The notes: a model not told the origin generated them from the sequence alone. DNA of 40,610 nt from Clostridia bacterium (GCA_021153265.1 JAGKTU010000040.1:1-40610); one strand, 5' to 3'; shown: positions 16,471-24,672, counted from the first letter of the stretch. Program-made: numbers and translations.

Positions 16471-18126
16471 TTGGCAGAAAAATTGAAAATTATCCCCTTA
16501 GGCGGCTTAGACGAGATCGGCAAGAACTGCACTGTGCTGGAATACGGCAAGGATATGATCGTTGTGGACTGCGGTGTGGGTTTCCCCGATGAAGATATGT
16601 ACGGCGTGGATCTGGTGATCCCGGATTTTTCCTATCTCGCAGCCAATCAGAAAAAGCTGAAGGGTATGTTCATTACCCACGGACATGAGGATCACATCGG
16701 TTCGATCCCCTATGCCATGCAGCAGGTCAATTGTCCCATCCATGGCACCGCCATGACCAACGGTCTGATTAGGCTTAAGCTGGAGGAGCATCGGTTGGCG
16801 GATACCGTTAAGCTCATTACCCACAAGCCCGGCGATGTGGTCAAGGCCGGCTGCTTTACCGTAGAATTCATCCATGTGAACCACTCCATCGCCGACGCGG
16901 TGGCCTTTGCCATCAAGACCCCGGTGGGTACGGTGGTATTTACCGGCGACTTTAAGATCGACCCCACCGCCAAGGATGGCATGATCGATCTGGCCCGGTT
17001 CGGCGAACTGGGCAATCAAGGAGTTCTGGCGCTGATGGCAGACTCCACCAATGTGGAGCGGCAGGGCTACACTCCCAGCGAAAATGTGGTGGCGGAGGGT
17101 CTGGACCGGCAGTTTAAGAACTGCGATCAGCGGATCATCGTGACCACCTTTGCTTCCAATATGCACCGCATTCAGGCGGTGCTGGCCACGGCTCAGCGCT
17201 ATGGCCGTAAAGTGGCGGTGACAGGCCGCAGCATGGAAAATATGCTGAAAGTGGCTCAGGAACTGGGCTATCTGACGGTGAAACCCGGTACCATTGTGGA
17301 TCTGGCGGCTACCAAGAGCCTGCCCAAGAACAAGGTGGTCATCGTGTCCACCGGCAGCCAGGGCGAGAATATGTCCGCGCTGTACCGTATGGCGTTCAAC
17401 ACCCACAAGCAGGTGGATATCACCGCTGGTGACCGGATCATCATCTCCGCTTCCGCAATTCCCGGCAACGAAAAGGCGGTTTCCCGGATCATCAACGAGC
17501 TGTACCGCAAGGGTGCGGATGTGGTTTATGAGAAGAGTGAGGGTCTGCATGTTTCCGGCCACGCCTGCCAGGAGGAACTGAAAATCATCCACGGTCTGGT
17601 GCGGCCTAAGTTCTTCCTGCCGCTGCACGGTGAGCAGCGGATGCTGCAGATCCATTCCAAACTGGCTCAGACCATGGGCATGAACCCCCGGAATATCCAC
17701 ATCGGCCAGATCGGCACGGTGTTCGAGTTCACCGGCAAGACCTGCAAGGAAAACGGCACGGTACCTGCCGGAAAGGTCTTCGTGGATGGCACCGGCGTGG
17801 GTGATGTGGGCGCTGTGGTGCTCCGCGACCGGAAGCATCTGGCCCAGGACGGCATGGTGGTGGTCTGCGTGAACCTCAGCGCTGAGGATGGCAGTGTCCT
17901 CACCGGCCCCGATATCATCACCAGAGGCTTCATCTATGTGAAGGAGTCCGAGGAACTGATGGAGGAACTGCAGGAGGTGGCCATGGAGGCTATCGAGCGC
18001 TGCCGCCGCAAGCGCAGCCGGGACTGGTCCACCATCAAGAGTGCCATCAAGAACGACTTGAGTGGTTATCTGTACAAGACCACCAAGCGCAATCCCATGA
18101 TCCTGCCTGTGATCACGGAACTGTAA
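16471..18126 (+). CDS. rnj: Ribonuclease J (beta-CASP metallo-beta-lactamase nuclease)
   Basis: RNase J is the 5'-3' exonuclease and endonuclease of mRNA decay and rRNA maturation in Firmicutes. The 551-residue protein has the metallo-beta-lactamase motif HGHEDH at 70-75, the metal-binding VFTGDFKIDP, the beta-CASP region with VSTGSQGENMSAL and VSGHA, and the C-terminal domain (YLYKTTKRNPMILPVI). I chose the TTG at 16471, because AAAGGAG lies 7 bases upstream and the protein then begins MAEKLKIIPLGGLDEIGKN; a longer in-frame extension is unlike the family. RNase J often acts in a complex with RNase Y and other degradosome proteins, none of which is in this window. A strong terminator follows. 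Confidence 0.95.
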   Translation: MAEKLKIIPLGGLDEIGKNCTVLEYGKDMIVVDCGVGFPDEDMYGVDLVIPDFSYLAANQKKLKGMFITHGHEDHIGSIPYAMQQVNCPIHGTAMTNGLIRLKLEEHRLADTVKLITHKPGDVVKAGCFTVEFIHVNHSIADAVAFAIKTPVGTVVFTGDFKIDPTAKDGMIDLARFGELGNQGVLALMADSTNVERQGYTPSENVVAEGLDRQFKNCDQRIIVTTFASNMHRIQAVLATAQRYGRKVAVTGRSMENMLKVAQELGYLTVKPGTIVDLAATKSLPKNKVVIVSTGSQGENMSALYRMAFNTHKQVDITAGDRIIISASAIPGNEKAVSRIINELYRKGADVVYEKSEGLHVSGHACQEELKIIHGLVRPKFFLPLHGEQRMLQIHSKLAQTMGMNPRNIHIGQIGTVFEFTGKTCKENGTVPAGKVFVDGTGVGDVGAVVLRDRKHLAQDGMVVVCVNLSAEDGSVLTGPDIITRGFIYVKESEELMEELQEVAMEAIERCRRKRSRDWSTIKSAIKNDLSGYLYKTTKRNPMILPVITEL

Positions 18127-18130
18127 GAGA

Positions 18131-18166
18131 AAAGCCGCCCTTGCAAAAGGGCGGCTTTTGTGATTT
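18131..18166 (+). terminator. Rho-independent terminator of RNase J
   Basis: AAAGCCGCCCTT, GCAA loop, AAGGGCGGCTTT, then TTGTGATTT, beginning 5 bases after the stop codon. Confidence 0.92.
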
Positions 18167-18178
18167 AATGGGGAAAGA

Positions 18179-18391
18179 TAAATTGTAGTTTAGCGGCGAG
18201 TCGCCGCTGACAATTCGAGCCTGGAAGATTGGCAAAATTCGTTACGCCATTGGGCTCTCCCGGTTCGTAATTGCGGCAAAAAACGGCATAAACAAGGAAA
18301 TGTAACGTTACCGAGCGGGTTTGGGCAGAAACGACAACAGCCGCACCAAGCACGCATCGGCCGCCGGCCCTTGCCGGCTAAACTACAATTT
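18179..18391. mobile_element. MITE-like repeat with 15-bp terminal inverted repeats
   Basis: The ends AAATTGTAGTTTAGC (18180-18194) and its exact reverse complement (18377-18391) bound a 212-base unit that codes for nothing convincing. Its first 99 bases (18179-18277) recur at 21719-21817 with 96 of 99 identical. The left end folds on itself: AGCGGCGA-G-TCGCCGCT inside AATTGT/ACAATT. It lies between the RNase J terminator and the dus ribosome site. Non-autonomous transposition is inferred from the shape; no target-site duplication is evident. Confidence 0.7.
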
Positions 18392-18413
18392 TCCACAGCA
18401 AAGGAGTAAGTCT

Positions 18414-19358
18414 ATGCGCTATTATTTTGCGCCGCTGGAGGGTGTGACGGACAGCATCTACCGGCGGGTACATCACAAGTATTTTCCCGGCGTTGACCGG
18501 TACTATATGCCTTTTATTTCGCCCACCATCCACCGCACCCTGACCCACAAGGAGGATCGGGAACTGCCAATGGCGGACAGTGTGGACTTTGTGGCCATCC
18601 CTCAGGTACTGACCAAGGTGCCGGAGGATTTTCTCTGGGCGGCGCAGGTGTGCCATGACCGGGGATATGACGAAGTGAACCTCAATGTGGGCTGCCCCAG
18701 CGGTACGGTGGTCAGTAAGGGCAAGGGCGCAGGTATGCTCCGTGACCTGGAGGGACTGGATCGGTTTTTGGATGAGGTGTTCCGGAAATGTCCTGTGGAA
18801 ACTTCAGTGAAGACCCGGCTGGGTGTGGAAACGCCGGAGGAATTTGAAAAAATTATGGCGGTTTTTAACCGCTATCCCATCAAGGAACTGACCATCCACC
18901 CCAGAGTCCGCAAGGACTTTTACAAAGAGCCGGTGCGGGAAGAATGGTTCCGCTATGGATGGGAAAATAGCAAGAATCCGCTGTGCTACAACGGAAATCT
19001 GATCACTTTGGCGGATTGTGAAGCGGTTTCTCAGCGGTATCCCGGGGTGGAGGCGGTGATGCTGGGCCGGGCGCTGATCGGTGATCCGGGTATGCTGACC
19101 CCCGGCGGCACTACGGCTAAAGCACTGAAAAATTTCCACGAGGAACTGACGGAAAGCTATGTGGAGGCCTTCGGCTCGGCTCGGAACGCCATGTTCCGGC
19201 TGAAAGAGAACTGGCATTTCCTGTATCTGCGGTTTGAGGGCAGCGAAAAACTATGGAAACGGCTGCGGAAGACCACGGATATCGACGAATTCCGGGCAAT
19301 CACCACGGAAATGTTTGATACACTACCGCTGGCAAATGAATTACGGGCAGACTGGTAA
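18414..19358 (+). CDS. dus: tRNA-dihydrouridine synthase (Dus family)
   Basis: This FMN enzyme reduces specific uridines in tRNA to dihydrouridine. The 314-residue TIM-barrel protein starts MRYYFAPLEGVTD (FMN-binding strand 1), has the active-site Cys in NLNVGCPSGTVVSKGKGAGML near residue 93, the TRLGV and ELTIHPRVR segments, and the FMN phosphate-binding YNGN and VMLGRALIGDPG. ATG at 18414 has AAGGAG 7 bases upstream; the in-frame stretch before it comes from the repeat and is not protein-like. It belongs to the shorter Dus branch common in Clostridia; the exact uridine target is not determinable. A terminator hairpin overlaps its stop codon. Confidence 0.92.
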   Translation: MRYYFAPLEGVTDSIYRRVHHKYFPGVDRYYMPFISPTIHRTLTHKEDRELPMADSVDFVAIPQVLTKVPEDFLWAAQVCHDRGYDEVNLNVGCPSGTVVSKGKGAGMLRDLEGLDRFLDEVFRKCPVETSVKTRLGVETPEEFEKIMAVFNRYPIKELTIHPRVRKDFYKEPVREEWFRYGWENSKNPLCYNGNLITLADCEAVSQRYPGVEAVMLGRALIGDPGMLTPGGTTAKALKNFHEELTESYVEAFGSARNAMFRLKENWHFLYLRFEGSEKLWKRLRKTTDIDEFRAITTEMFDTLPLANELRADW

Positions 19359-19375
19359 GTCTGCCCGTTTTGTTA
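19343..19375 (+). terminator. Terminator overlapping the dus stop codon (probably bidirectional)
   Basis: ACGGGCAGACT (19343-19353), GGTA loop, AGTCTGCCCGT, then TTTGTTATTT. The dus stop codon TAA lies within the loop and stem. The convergent kinase-like gene ends at 19373, just inside it. Confidence 0.85.
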
Positions 19376-19891
19376 TTTCTGGAAAGCGTCTAAGAATTCC
19401 TGGGTTTTCGACCAGTATTTGCTGCCCCAGTTTTCGAAGTTCCACTGCTCCATGTAGCCGTTGCATTCGTAGTCGATGTAGTAGAGTGTGCCGTCCATGG
19501 GAACAAAATTGGTGGGGTAGTAGTCGATGTTCAGTCCGGCGGCGTAGAGTTTGCCGCACATGGTGCGGATTTGATCCAGATAGGTTTCTTCCATTCGGTC
19601 TTCCAGCACCAGCTTATCCACGGTTTCGCCATGGATATACTGCTTCAGCAGCCGCTCCTGGGCGTGGTCAACCTCCAAAAGCCGGGGCAGGGGGATGCCA
19701 ACTTGGGAAAGTCGCTCGTAGTCCCGTAATTCAGAGGCCAGCTTGTCGCCGAAGGTGTAGTAAGCGCAGGGCTCATGGTGGATCTGCTTGAGGACGTACT
19801 GCTGAACGCCGTCGGTGACCAGATAGGAATAGCCGCCCTTGCCTTTGCCGAGAAGTCGGATCACTTCATATTCTTTTCCGTTTACATCCAT
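19373..19891 (-). CDS. Minimal protein-kinase-like (RIO/APH-type) protein
   Basis: The 172-residue protein looks like a compact kinase fold. It has a Gly-rich loop (LLGKGKGGYSYL) near residue 15, a likely ATP-anchoring Lys in YVLKQI, a Glu helix (ELRDYERL), a catalytic-type loop LNIDYYPTNF in which D and N occupy the usual DxxxxN spacing, and IDYE in place of DFG. At about 170 residues it is shorter than typical kinases (about 250). The substrate is unknown; small-molecule or protein targets are both possible. It starts 2 bases after the amylase stop. I prefer ATG at 19891 (GGAG 7 bases upstream) to the ATG at 19897, which overlaps the stop as ATGA. Co-expression with the amylase is likely. 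Confidence 0.7.
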   Translation of the reverse strand: MDVNGKEYEVIRLLGKGKGGYSYLVTDGVQQYVLKQIHHEPCAYYTFGDKLASELRDYERLSQVGIPLPRLLEVDHAQERLLKQYIHGETVDKLVLEDRMEETYLDQIRTMCGKLYAAGLNIDYYPTNFVPMDGTLYYIDYECNGYMEQWNFENWGSKYWSKTQEFLDAFQK

Positions 19892-19893
19892 GG

Positions 19894-21645
19894 TCATGCT
19901 CCTTTTACGATGGCGATGCCGCCGGGGAGGATCTGTTTGCCTTCCAGCTTCCTGCTGAAGAGGACGTCACACTTGTCTGGGAGGGGAAGGGGCGTATCTT
20001 CGCAGTTTAAGTATACGGTGATCGGGGGATGGTTCTTCAGCTGGCGGCTGTAGATGACCCATCGGGGGTGGCTTTCGTCATGGTGCCACAGGATGCGGCC
20101 TTTGCGAAGCTGAGGATATTGATTCCGCAGGGCGATGAGCTGACGGGTGTCGGCCATTTGGGCATTGCGTTCGCCGGTATCAATCTTGCCCCAAGGCATG
20201 GGGCGGCGGCAGTCCGGGTCATTTCCACCCTCCAAGGCAATTTCGGTACCGTAGTAGATGCAGGCGGAGCCGGGCATGGTCATGAGGATGGCCAGCTGCT
20301 GGAAGAAAATGTCCTCATTTCCGCAGCGGGTCACGGCGCGCATGGTGTCATGGGTGTCCAGGAAGTTGAACAAGGCGTTACTGACCTGCCGGGGGTACAT
20401 GCAGTAGCAGCGGTTCATGGCGTACATCAGCTCTTTGGAGGTCTGACCATCCAGCCAGAAGTTGTGCAGGCTCTCCATGAAGGGGTAATTCATGGTGGAA
20501 TCGTACTCATCACCCTGCAGCCACTGGGCGCTGTCGTGCCAAATCTCACCCAGGAGGAAAACGTCGGGTTTGATGGCTTTTAAGCCGAAATTCAGCTCCT
20601 TGAGGAAACGATGAGAGACTTCGTTGCCCACATCAAAGCGGATGCCGTCGATATGCCAGTCGGTGACCCAGCGTTTGCACCGCTCCAGAAAATAGGAAAT
20701 GACTTCCGGATTTCCTGTATTCAGCTTGGGCATAAAAGCCGCAAAAGCGAAGGAATAGAATTTGCCGTCGGTGGTCTTGGTGGAGATCTTGGGCAGGGGC
20801 CATTTGTTAATGAAGAACCAGTCCCAGTAGGGAGAATCGGGGCCATTCTTCACCGCGTCCTGCCAAGGCGCAAATTCTGTGCCGCAATGGTTGAACACCG
20901 CGTCCAGCATGACACGGATGCCCAATTTATGGGCTTCGTCCACCAGATGGATCAGGTCCTCTTCCGTGCCGAAGTCCGGGTCGATGGTGTCATAGCAGAA
21001 GGTGTTGTACTTGTGGTTGGAATTAGACAGGAAAATGGGGGTCATGTAGATGCCGGTGATGCCGAGGGACTTGATATAGGGCAGTTTTTCGATGATTCCC
21101 CTCAAATCGCCGCCGTAAAAGTCCCAGAAGTGGATGTGCTTGTGGTCGGTCCACTTGCGCAGGAGCATCCGCTTGCTGTTATAATCACCACGGCAGAAAC
21201 GGTCCGGCATGATCTGATACCAGATGGTATCGTTGACCCAGGCAGGCGGCGTGATCACGTCCACGGGGTTCATCCAGGGAAGCTTGAAATACTGCTTCAT
21301 CCGGCCGTTCTTTTGGGCATTTTCCGGGGTGTAGAAGCCGTCCTCAAACATCAGCAGAGTGTCCTTGCCGTCGCTGATGGAAAAATAATACTGCTCCCGC
21401 TTGAATTTGGGCTTTAAGCGGATGGTCCAGATGATGTTGTGGGCCAGTTCCCACTCGGGGGTCATGGACTCCTGCCGTCCATCCCAGGGCATATGGCCCG
21501 TGGCGCCGCCGGCGTAGGGGTCATCGTGGATGAGGGTGACTGCCCGGATATCCTTGCCGGTGGTGATGCGGATCACCAGCTCGTCGGCGTTGAGGCAGTA
21601 GCAGTCGGTAAACGCGCATCTGTGAGAAATAGAACCAAGTTCCAT
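19894..21645 (-). CDS. Glycoside hydrolase family 13 alpha-amylase/neopullulanase
   Basis: This intracellular enzyme cleaves alpha-1,4 glucans such as maltodextrins and cyclodextrins. The 583-residue protein has no signal peptide. It carries an N-terminal CBM34-like beta domain (about 1-125), typical of neopullulanases and cyclomaltodextrinases, then the TIM barrel with region I DAVFNH (248-253), nucleophile D338 in GIRFDVGNE, acid/base E367 in LLGEIWH and D433 in LDTHDT. The C-terminal beta domain ends ILPGGIAIVKGA. ATG at 21645 has AGGAGG 7 bases upstream, and a TATAAT lies at 21675-21670 on the minus strand without a good -35. It is followed by a coupled kinase-like gene. Confidence 0.93.
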   Translation of the reverse strand: MELGSISHRCAFTDCYCLNADELVIRITTGKDIRAVTLIHDDPYAGGATGHMPWDGRQESMTPEWELAHNIIWTIRLKPKFKREQYYFSISDGKDTLLMFEDGFYTPENAQKNGRMKQYFKLPWMNPVDVITPPAWVNDTIWYQIMPDRFCRGDYNSKRMLLRKWTDHKHIHFWDFYGGDLRGIIEKLPYIKSLGITGIYMTPIFLSNSNHKYNTFCYDTIDPDFGTEEDLIHLVDEAHKLGIRVMLDAVFNHCGTEFAPWQDAVKNGPDSPYWDWFFINKWPLPKISTKTTDGKFYSFAFAAFMPKLNTGNPEVISYFLERCKRWVTDWHIDGIRFDVGNEVSHRFLKELNFGLKAIKPDVFLLGEIWHDSAQWLQGDEYDSTMNYPFMESLHNFWLDGQTSKELMYAMNRCYCMYPRQVSNALFNFLDTHDTMRAVTRCGNEDIFFQQLAILMTMPGSACIYYGTEIALEGGNDPDCRRPMPWGKIDTGERNAQMADTRQLIALRNQYPQLRKGRILWHHDESHPRWVIYSRQLKNHPPITVYLNCEDTPLPLPDKCDVLFSRKLEGKQILPGGIAIVKGA

Positions 21646-21718
21646 GGAAGCACCTCCTATTTAAGAGGTATTATACAATGATTTTTGATATAACGCCAGA
21701 GGAAAGTGAAAGATTGTG

Positions 21719-21817
21719 TAAATTGTAGTTTAGCGGCGAGTCGCCGCTGACAATTCGAGCCTGGAAGACTGGTAAAATCCGTTACGCCATTGGGCTCTCC
21801 CGGTTCGTAATTGCGGC
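21719..21817. repeat. Second, partial copy of the 99-bp repeat
   Basis: It matches 18179-18277 at 96 of 99 positions, including the AATTGTAGTTTAGC end and its fold-back stem. The right half of the 212-bp unit is absent. Instead the sequence runs directly into the 3' end of the hemolysin III gene, which borrows its last 28 codons and stop from the repeat. Confidence 0.88.
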
Positions 21818-22419
21818 TGCATCCACTTCTTCTTTTTACCAAGTCCGTAGAGAATGGAACCTACCGTATAGGCAATCCCGCCCAGAAGCAGCAGCCAGAA
21901 GCCGGCGCAACCCAAAACTTCGTAAGTCTGGGGCATGAAGGGTACCACAGCCCAGCCCATGCCGATGTAGCAGATCATGGAAAAGACGTTGTATTTTTTC
22001 AGATCGATGGCGGTCAGGGTGACGGCCAGAGCGGTCAGTGCCCACTCGAAGCTGAACAGTCCCCAGCCGATGGAAGGATACTTGGGGCGAAGGGCGCACA
22101 GGGCGATGATGGTATAAGAGCCTGCGATGAGGAAATAGATGGTGCAGTGATCCACCACCTGCATGACCTTTTTTGCCATGCCCGGTCTGAGCCCGTGGTA
22201 GATGCTGGATACGGCGTAAAGGCTGATCATGCAGGTTCCGTAGATCATGCCGCTAAATACGCCGAAGGCGTGGTTCCTAACCAGAGAATGTCCGGTACAC
22301 AGCAGCAATGCCGCGACTCCAAGGGCGAAACCGACAATGTGGGTCACCATATTCATGACCTCTTCACCCCGGGAATAGTCCGGAAGAACCCGTTCGGATA
22401 GTTTGATTCGTTTTTTCAT
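21730..22419 (-). CDS. Hemolysin III / PAQR-family membrane protein, C-terminus replaced by repeat DNA
   Basis: HlyIII/YqfA proteins are seven-helix membrane proteins related to adiponectin receptors, with a zinc site in the membrane. The first 200 residues are normal: MKKRIKLSERVLPDYSRGEE, SSIYHGL (metal-ligand H75), VVDHCTIYFLIAGSY (D90) and the Lys-rich loop GLGKKKKWM at 193-200. The family then continues with a seventh helix bearing HxxxH. Here residues 201-229 are translated from the 99-bp repeat and end in AATRR, so that helix and both histidines are gone. ATG at 22419 is preferred (GGTGG 7 bases upstream). The gene is probably a 3'-truncated, non-functional or altered version. An extended -10 TGG-TATACT lies at 22454-22449. 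Confidence 0.85.
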   Translation of the reverse strand: MKKRIKLSERVLPDYSRGEEVMNMVTHIVGFALGVAALLLCTGHSLVRNHAFGVFSGMIYGTCMISLYAVSSIYHGLRPGMAKKVMQVVDHCTIYFLIAGSYTIIALCALRPKYPSIGWGLFSFEWALTALAVTLTAIDLKKYNVFSMICYIGMGWAVVPFMPQTYEVLGCAGFWLLLLGGIAYTVGSILYGLGKKKKWMQPQLRTGRAQWRNGFYQSSRLELSAATRR

Positions 22420-22448
22420 AGCCATACCACCTTTCAGATTGTGGGAAA

Positions 22449-22457
22449 AGTATACCA
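22449..22457 (-). promoter_or_regulatory. Extended -10 promoter of the hemolysin III gene
   Basis: On the minus strand TGG-TATACT ends 30 bases before the start codon. No good -35 is present. Confidence 0.5.
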
Positions 22458-22547
22458 CAGAATGGGGAAAATGGACGCTACATTTGGAATTCTACCCAGA
22501 AACTGCTGGTAGAGTGGGTTTTCTACCCCTGGGAGAGTGGAAAACGG

Positions 22548-22576
22548 TTGACAAATGACCGCGTATCGCGTACAAT
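22548..22576 (+). promoter_or_regulatory. Promoter of lysA
   Basis: A perfect TTGACA (22548-22553), 17 bases, then TACAAT (22571-22576). Transcription would begin immediately before the riboswitch. Confidence 0.88.
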
Positions 22577-22584
22577 ACACCAAG

Positions 22585-22800
22585 AAACCGTGGCTGAGGT
22601 TGCGGATGTCAAGAGTATCCGCCGGTTAGGGCAATTGCCGGCAGGGGAAAGGGGCATTCGCCGAAGGATAGGCGCGCTGCCAGGCGACCGATCCTGGGGT
22701 CGGACAGAATATGTCCGGAACTGTCATCGCGAAAAGGCGATGGTGCGCTGACCCGGGGCTGTGGAAGACAACCGCCCTGTGTCCGTTGGCACAGGGTTTT
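22585..22800 (+). ncRNA. Lysine riboswitch (L-box) with terminator, controlling lysA
   Basis: The leader has the conserved L-box landmarks in order: AGGTTGCGG ... CAAGAGTATCC (P2 with its loop-E region, 22597-22620), a P2b stem GCCGG/CCGGC, GGGGAAAGGGGC ... CGCCGAAGG (22647-22670), P4 GGACA-GAATA-TGTCC, AACTGTC, and P5 ATCGC-GAAAAG-GCGAT before GGTGCGCTG. An intrinsic terminator follows: CCCTGTG (22775-22781), 8-base loop, CACAGGG (22790-22796), TTTT. This fits lysine-induced transcription termination of a lysine-synthesis gene. The outermost helix P1 pairs poorly as I read it. The downstream gene makes the assignment consistent. Confidence 0.87.
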
Positions 22801-22827
22801 ATATTCGACAAGATTTGAGGACTGATT

Positions 22828-24096
22828 ATGAAGAAGACATCATTTCTGACACTGGAAAAGGCGAAGCAGATCATCGAACAGATCCCCACGCCCTTCCATA
22901 TTTATGACGAGGCAGGCATCCGCCGCAACGCCCAGGCGCTGAAGGCTGCGTTTGCATGGAATCCCGGTTTCCGGGAGTACTTTGCTGTGAAGGCTACCCC
23001 CAATCCCTACATTCTGAAGCTGCTGGGCGAAGAGGGCTGCGGCTGCGACTGCTCCAGCTACACCGAGCTGCTGCTGGCCGAGGCTGTGGGCGCTGTGGGC
23101 AAGGATATCATGTTCTCCTCCAACGTTACCCCGGAAAAGGATATGCGCAAGGCTGTGGAGCTGGGTGCTTACATCAATCTGGATGACGCCACCCACGTGG
23201 AATTCCTGGCGGAAATCGCCGGAGACAAGATGCCCGATACGGTCTGCCTGCGCTATAACCCCGGCGGATCTTTCTCTCTGGGCAACACCATCATGGACAT
23301 GCCCCGGGATGCCAAGTACGGCATGACCGAGGATCAGATGGCAGGTGCGATCAACCGGCTGATGGCTCTGGGTGTGAAGAACTTCGGCATCCACGCATTC
23401 CTGGCTTCCAACACCACCACCAATGAGTATTACCCCGAGCTGGCGGCAATTATGTTCCGTCTGGCTGTCCGTCTGCGCAATGCCACCGGCTGCCACATTT
23501 CCTTCGTGAACCTGTCCGGCGGTGTCGGCGTGGACTATCGTCCTGAGCAGCCCTGCTGCGACATTGCTGCCATCGGCGAGGGCGTCCGTCAGCGCTATGA
23601 ACTGATCCTGAAGCCCCAGGGCATGGACGACATTGCCATTTTCACCGAGCTGGGCCGGTATATGCTGGCACCTTACGGCCATCTGGTGTCCACCGTACTG
23701 CATCAGAAGCACATCTACCGGGAGTATGTGGGTCTGGATGCCTGCGCAGCGGATCTGATGCGGCCTGCTATGTACGGCGCATATCACCACATCACCGTGC
23801 TGGGCAAGGAGAACGCCATTTTGGATCATGTCTATGATGTCACCGGCGGTCTGTGCGAGAACAACGACAAGTTCGCCATCGAACGCAGCCTGCCCTCTAT
23901 CGACATCGGCGACATTCTGGTCATCCACGATACCGGCGCCCACGGCCACTCCATGGGCTACAATTACAATGGCAAACTCCGCTCTGCGGAGGTGCTGCTG
24001 AAGGAGGATGGCTCCTTCAAGCTGATCCGCCGGGCAGAAACGCCCATGGACTACTTTGCCACTCTGGATATGTCGGAATTTGCACTGCATGACTAA
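22828..24096 (+). CDS. lysA: Diaminopimelate decarboxylase
   Basis: LysA is the PLP enzyme of the last step of lysine synthesis, meso-diaminopimelate to lysine. The 422-residue protein is an alanine-racemase-fold decarboxylase: PLP lysine K55 in EYFAVKATPNP, CDCSSYTELLLAE, the NPGGSF segment, the phosphate-binding Gly loop NLSGGVGVDY, ELGRYMLAPYG, the active-site Cys in GGLCENNDKFA and C-terminal GHSMGYNYNGKLRSAEVLL. It is a somewhat divergent branch, since the usual CESxD is CENND. GAGG lies 7 bases before the ATG at 22828. It has its own promoter and lysine riboswitch and appears to be a single-gene transcript. Confidence 0.93.
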   Translation: MKKTSFLTLEKAKQIIEQIPTPFHIYDEAGIRRNAQALKAAFAWNPGFREYFAVKATPNPYILKLLGEEGCGCDCSSYTELLLAEAVGAVGKDIMFSSNVTPEKDMRKAVELGAYINLDDATHVEFLAEIAGDKMPDTVCLRYNPGGSFSLGNTIMDMPRDAKYGMTEDQMAGAINRLMALGVKNFGIHAFLASNTTTNEYYPELAAIMFRLAVRLRNATGCHISFVNLSGGVGVDYRPEQPCCDIAAIGEGVRQRYELILKPQGMDDIAIFTELGRYMLAPYGHLVSTVLHQKHIYREYVGLDACAADLMRPAMYGAYHHITVLGKENAILDHVYDVTGGLCENNDKFAIERSLPSIDIGDILVIHDTGAHGHSMGYNYNGKLRSAEVLLKEDGSFKLIRRAETPMDYFATLDMSEFALHD

Positions 24097-24187
24097 AATT
24101 GTGCAGAAGGTACAAAAACGCTAAGTGTAATTTGGCGCTTACAGCGCAGAATTTACAAGAAAATTTCATACTTTCTTCCTCTCTTTG

Positions 24188-24196
24188 TGATATAAT
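24188..24196 (+). promoter_or_regulatory. Extended -10 promoter of the CBS-domain gene
   Basis: TGA-TATAAT (24188-24196), a perfect -10 with the extended TGn. The -35 is poor. Confidence 0.65.
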
Positions 24197-24247
24197 GTAA
24201 ACGGTGGCAGGCACGCCCAGAGATAGCCGCACCGAAAAGGAGAACCT

Positions 24248-24661
24248 ATGAAGAATGTTTTGTTTTTTCTGACACCGAAGGCGATGTGTACTTATCTGTA
24301 TGATGATTATACTGTCCGGCAGGCTTTGGAGAAGATGGAGGCGTCGCATTATGCAGCGTTGCCAATCCTCAACCGCCGGGGTGAATACCGGGGCACCCTC
24401 ACGGAAGGTGACGTGCTCTGGGCGATGAAGAATATGTGCCATATGGATATCCGACTGGCGGAAACGCGCCGGATTATGGAAATTACCCGACGGAAGGACA
24501 ATGTCCCCGTCCGGGTCACTACCTCCATGCATGAACTGGTGGAACGGGCCACCAATCAGAACTTTGTCCCTGTGGTGGATGATAAGGATGCCTTTATCGG
24601 TCTGATCACCAGAAAGTCCATCATTCAGTACTGCATGTGGCAGCTTTTCCCCGAAGATTGA
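24248..24661 (+). CDS. CBS-domain protein
   Basis: The 137-residue protein consists almost entirely of a pair of CBS motifs (a Bateman module). The first has YTVRQALEKMEASHYAALPILNRRGEYRGTLTEGD (about 20-55, quoted in part for its pattern); the second has SMHELVERATNQNFVPVVDDKDAFIGLITRKS. Such modules sense adenosine nucleotides, often AMP/ATP or c-di-AMP, and regulate a partner; close relatives in Bacillus include the c-di-AMP-binding DarB. The ligand here is unknown. AAGGAG lies 7 bases before the ATG at 24248. It is a single gene with its own extended -10 promoter and terminator. The presence of gdpP in the window makes a c-di-AMP role an attractive guess only. Confidence 0.87.
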   Translation: MKNVLFFLTPKAMCTYLYDDYTVRQALEKMEASHYAALPILNRRGEYRGTLTEGDVLWAMKNMCHMDIRLAETRRIMEITRRKDNVPVRVTTSMHELVERATNQNFVPVVDDKDAFIGLITRKSIIQYCMWQLFPED

Positions 24662-24672
24662 CGAAAAATGTG

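Noticed and set aside
18321..18413. N-terminal extension of dus
   Set aside because: It is encoded by the 212-bp repeat, and a good ribosome site supports the start at 18414.
22585..22775. Cobalamin riboswitch as an alternative for the lysA leader
   Set aside because: The B12-box motifs are absent and the L-box landmarks match in order; the gene downstream makes lysine.
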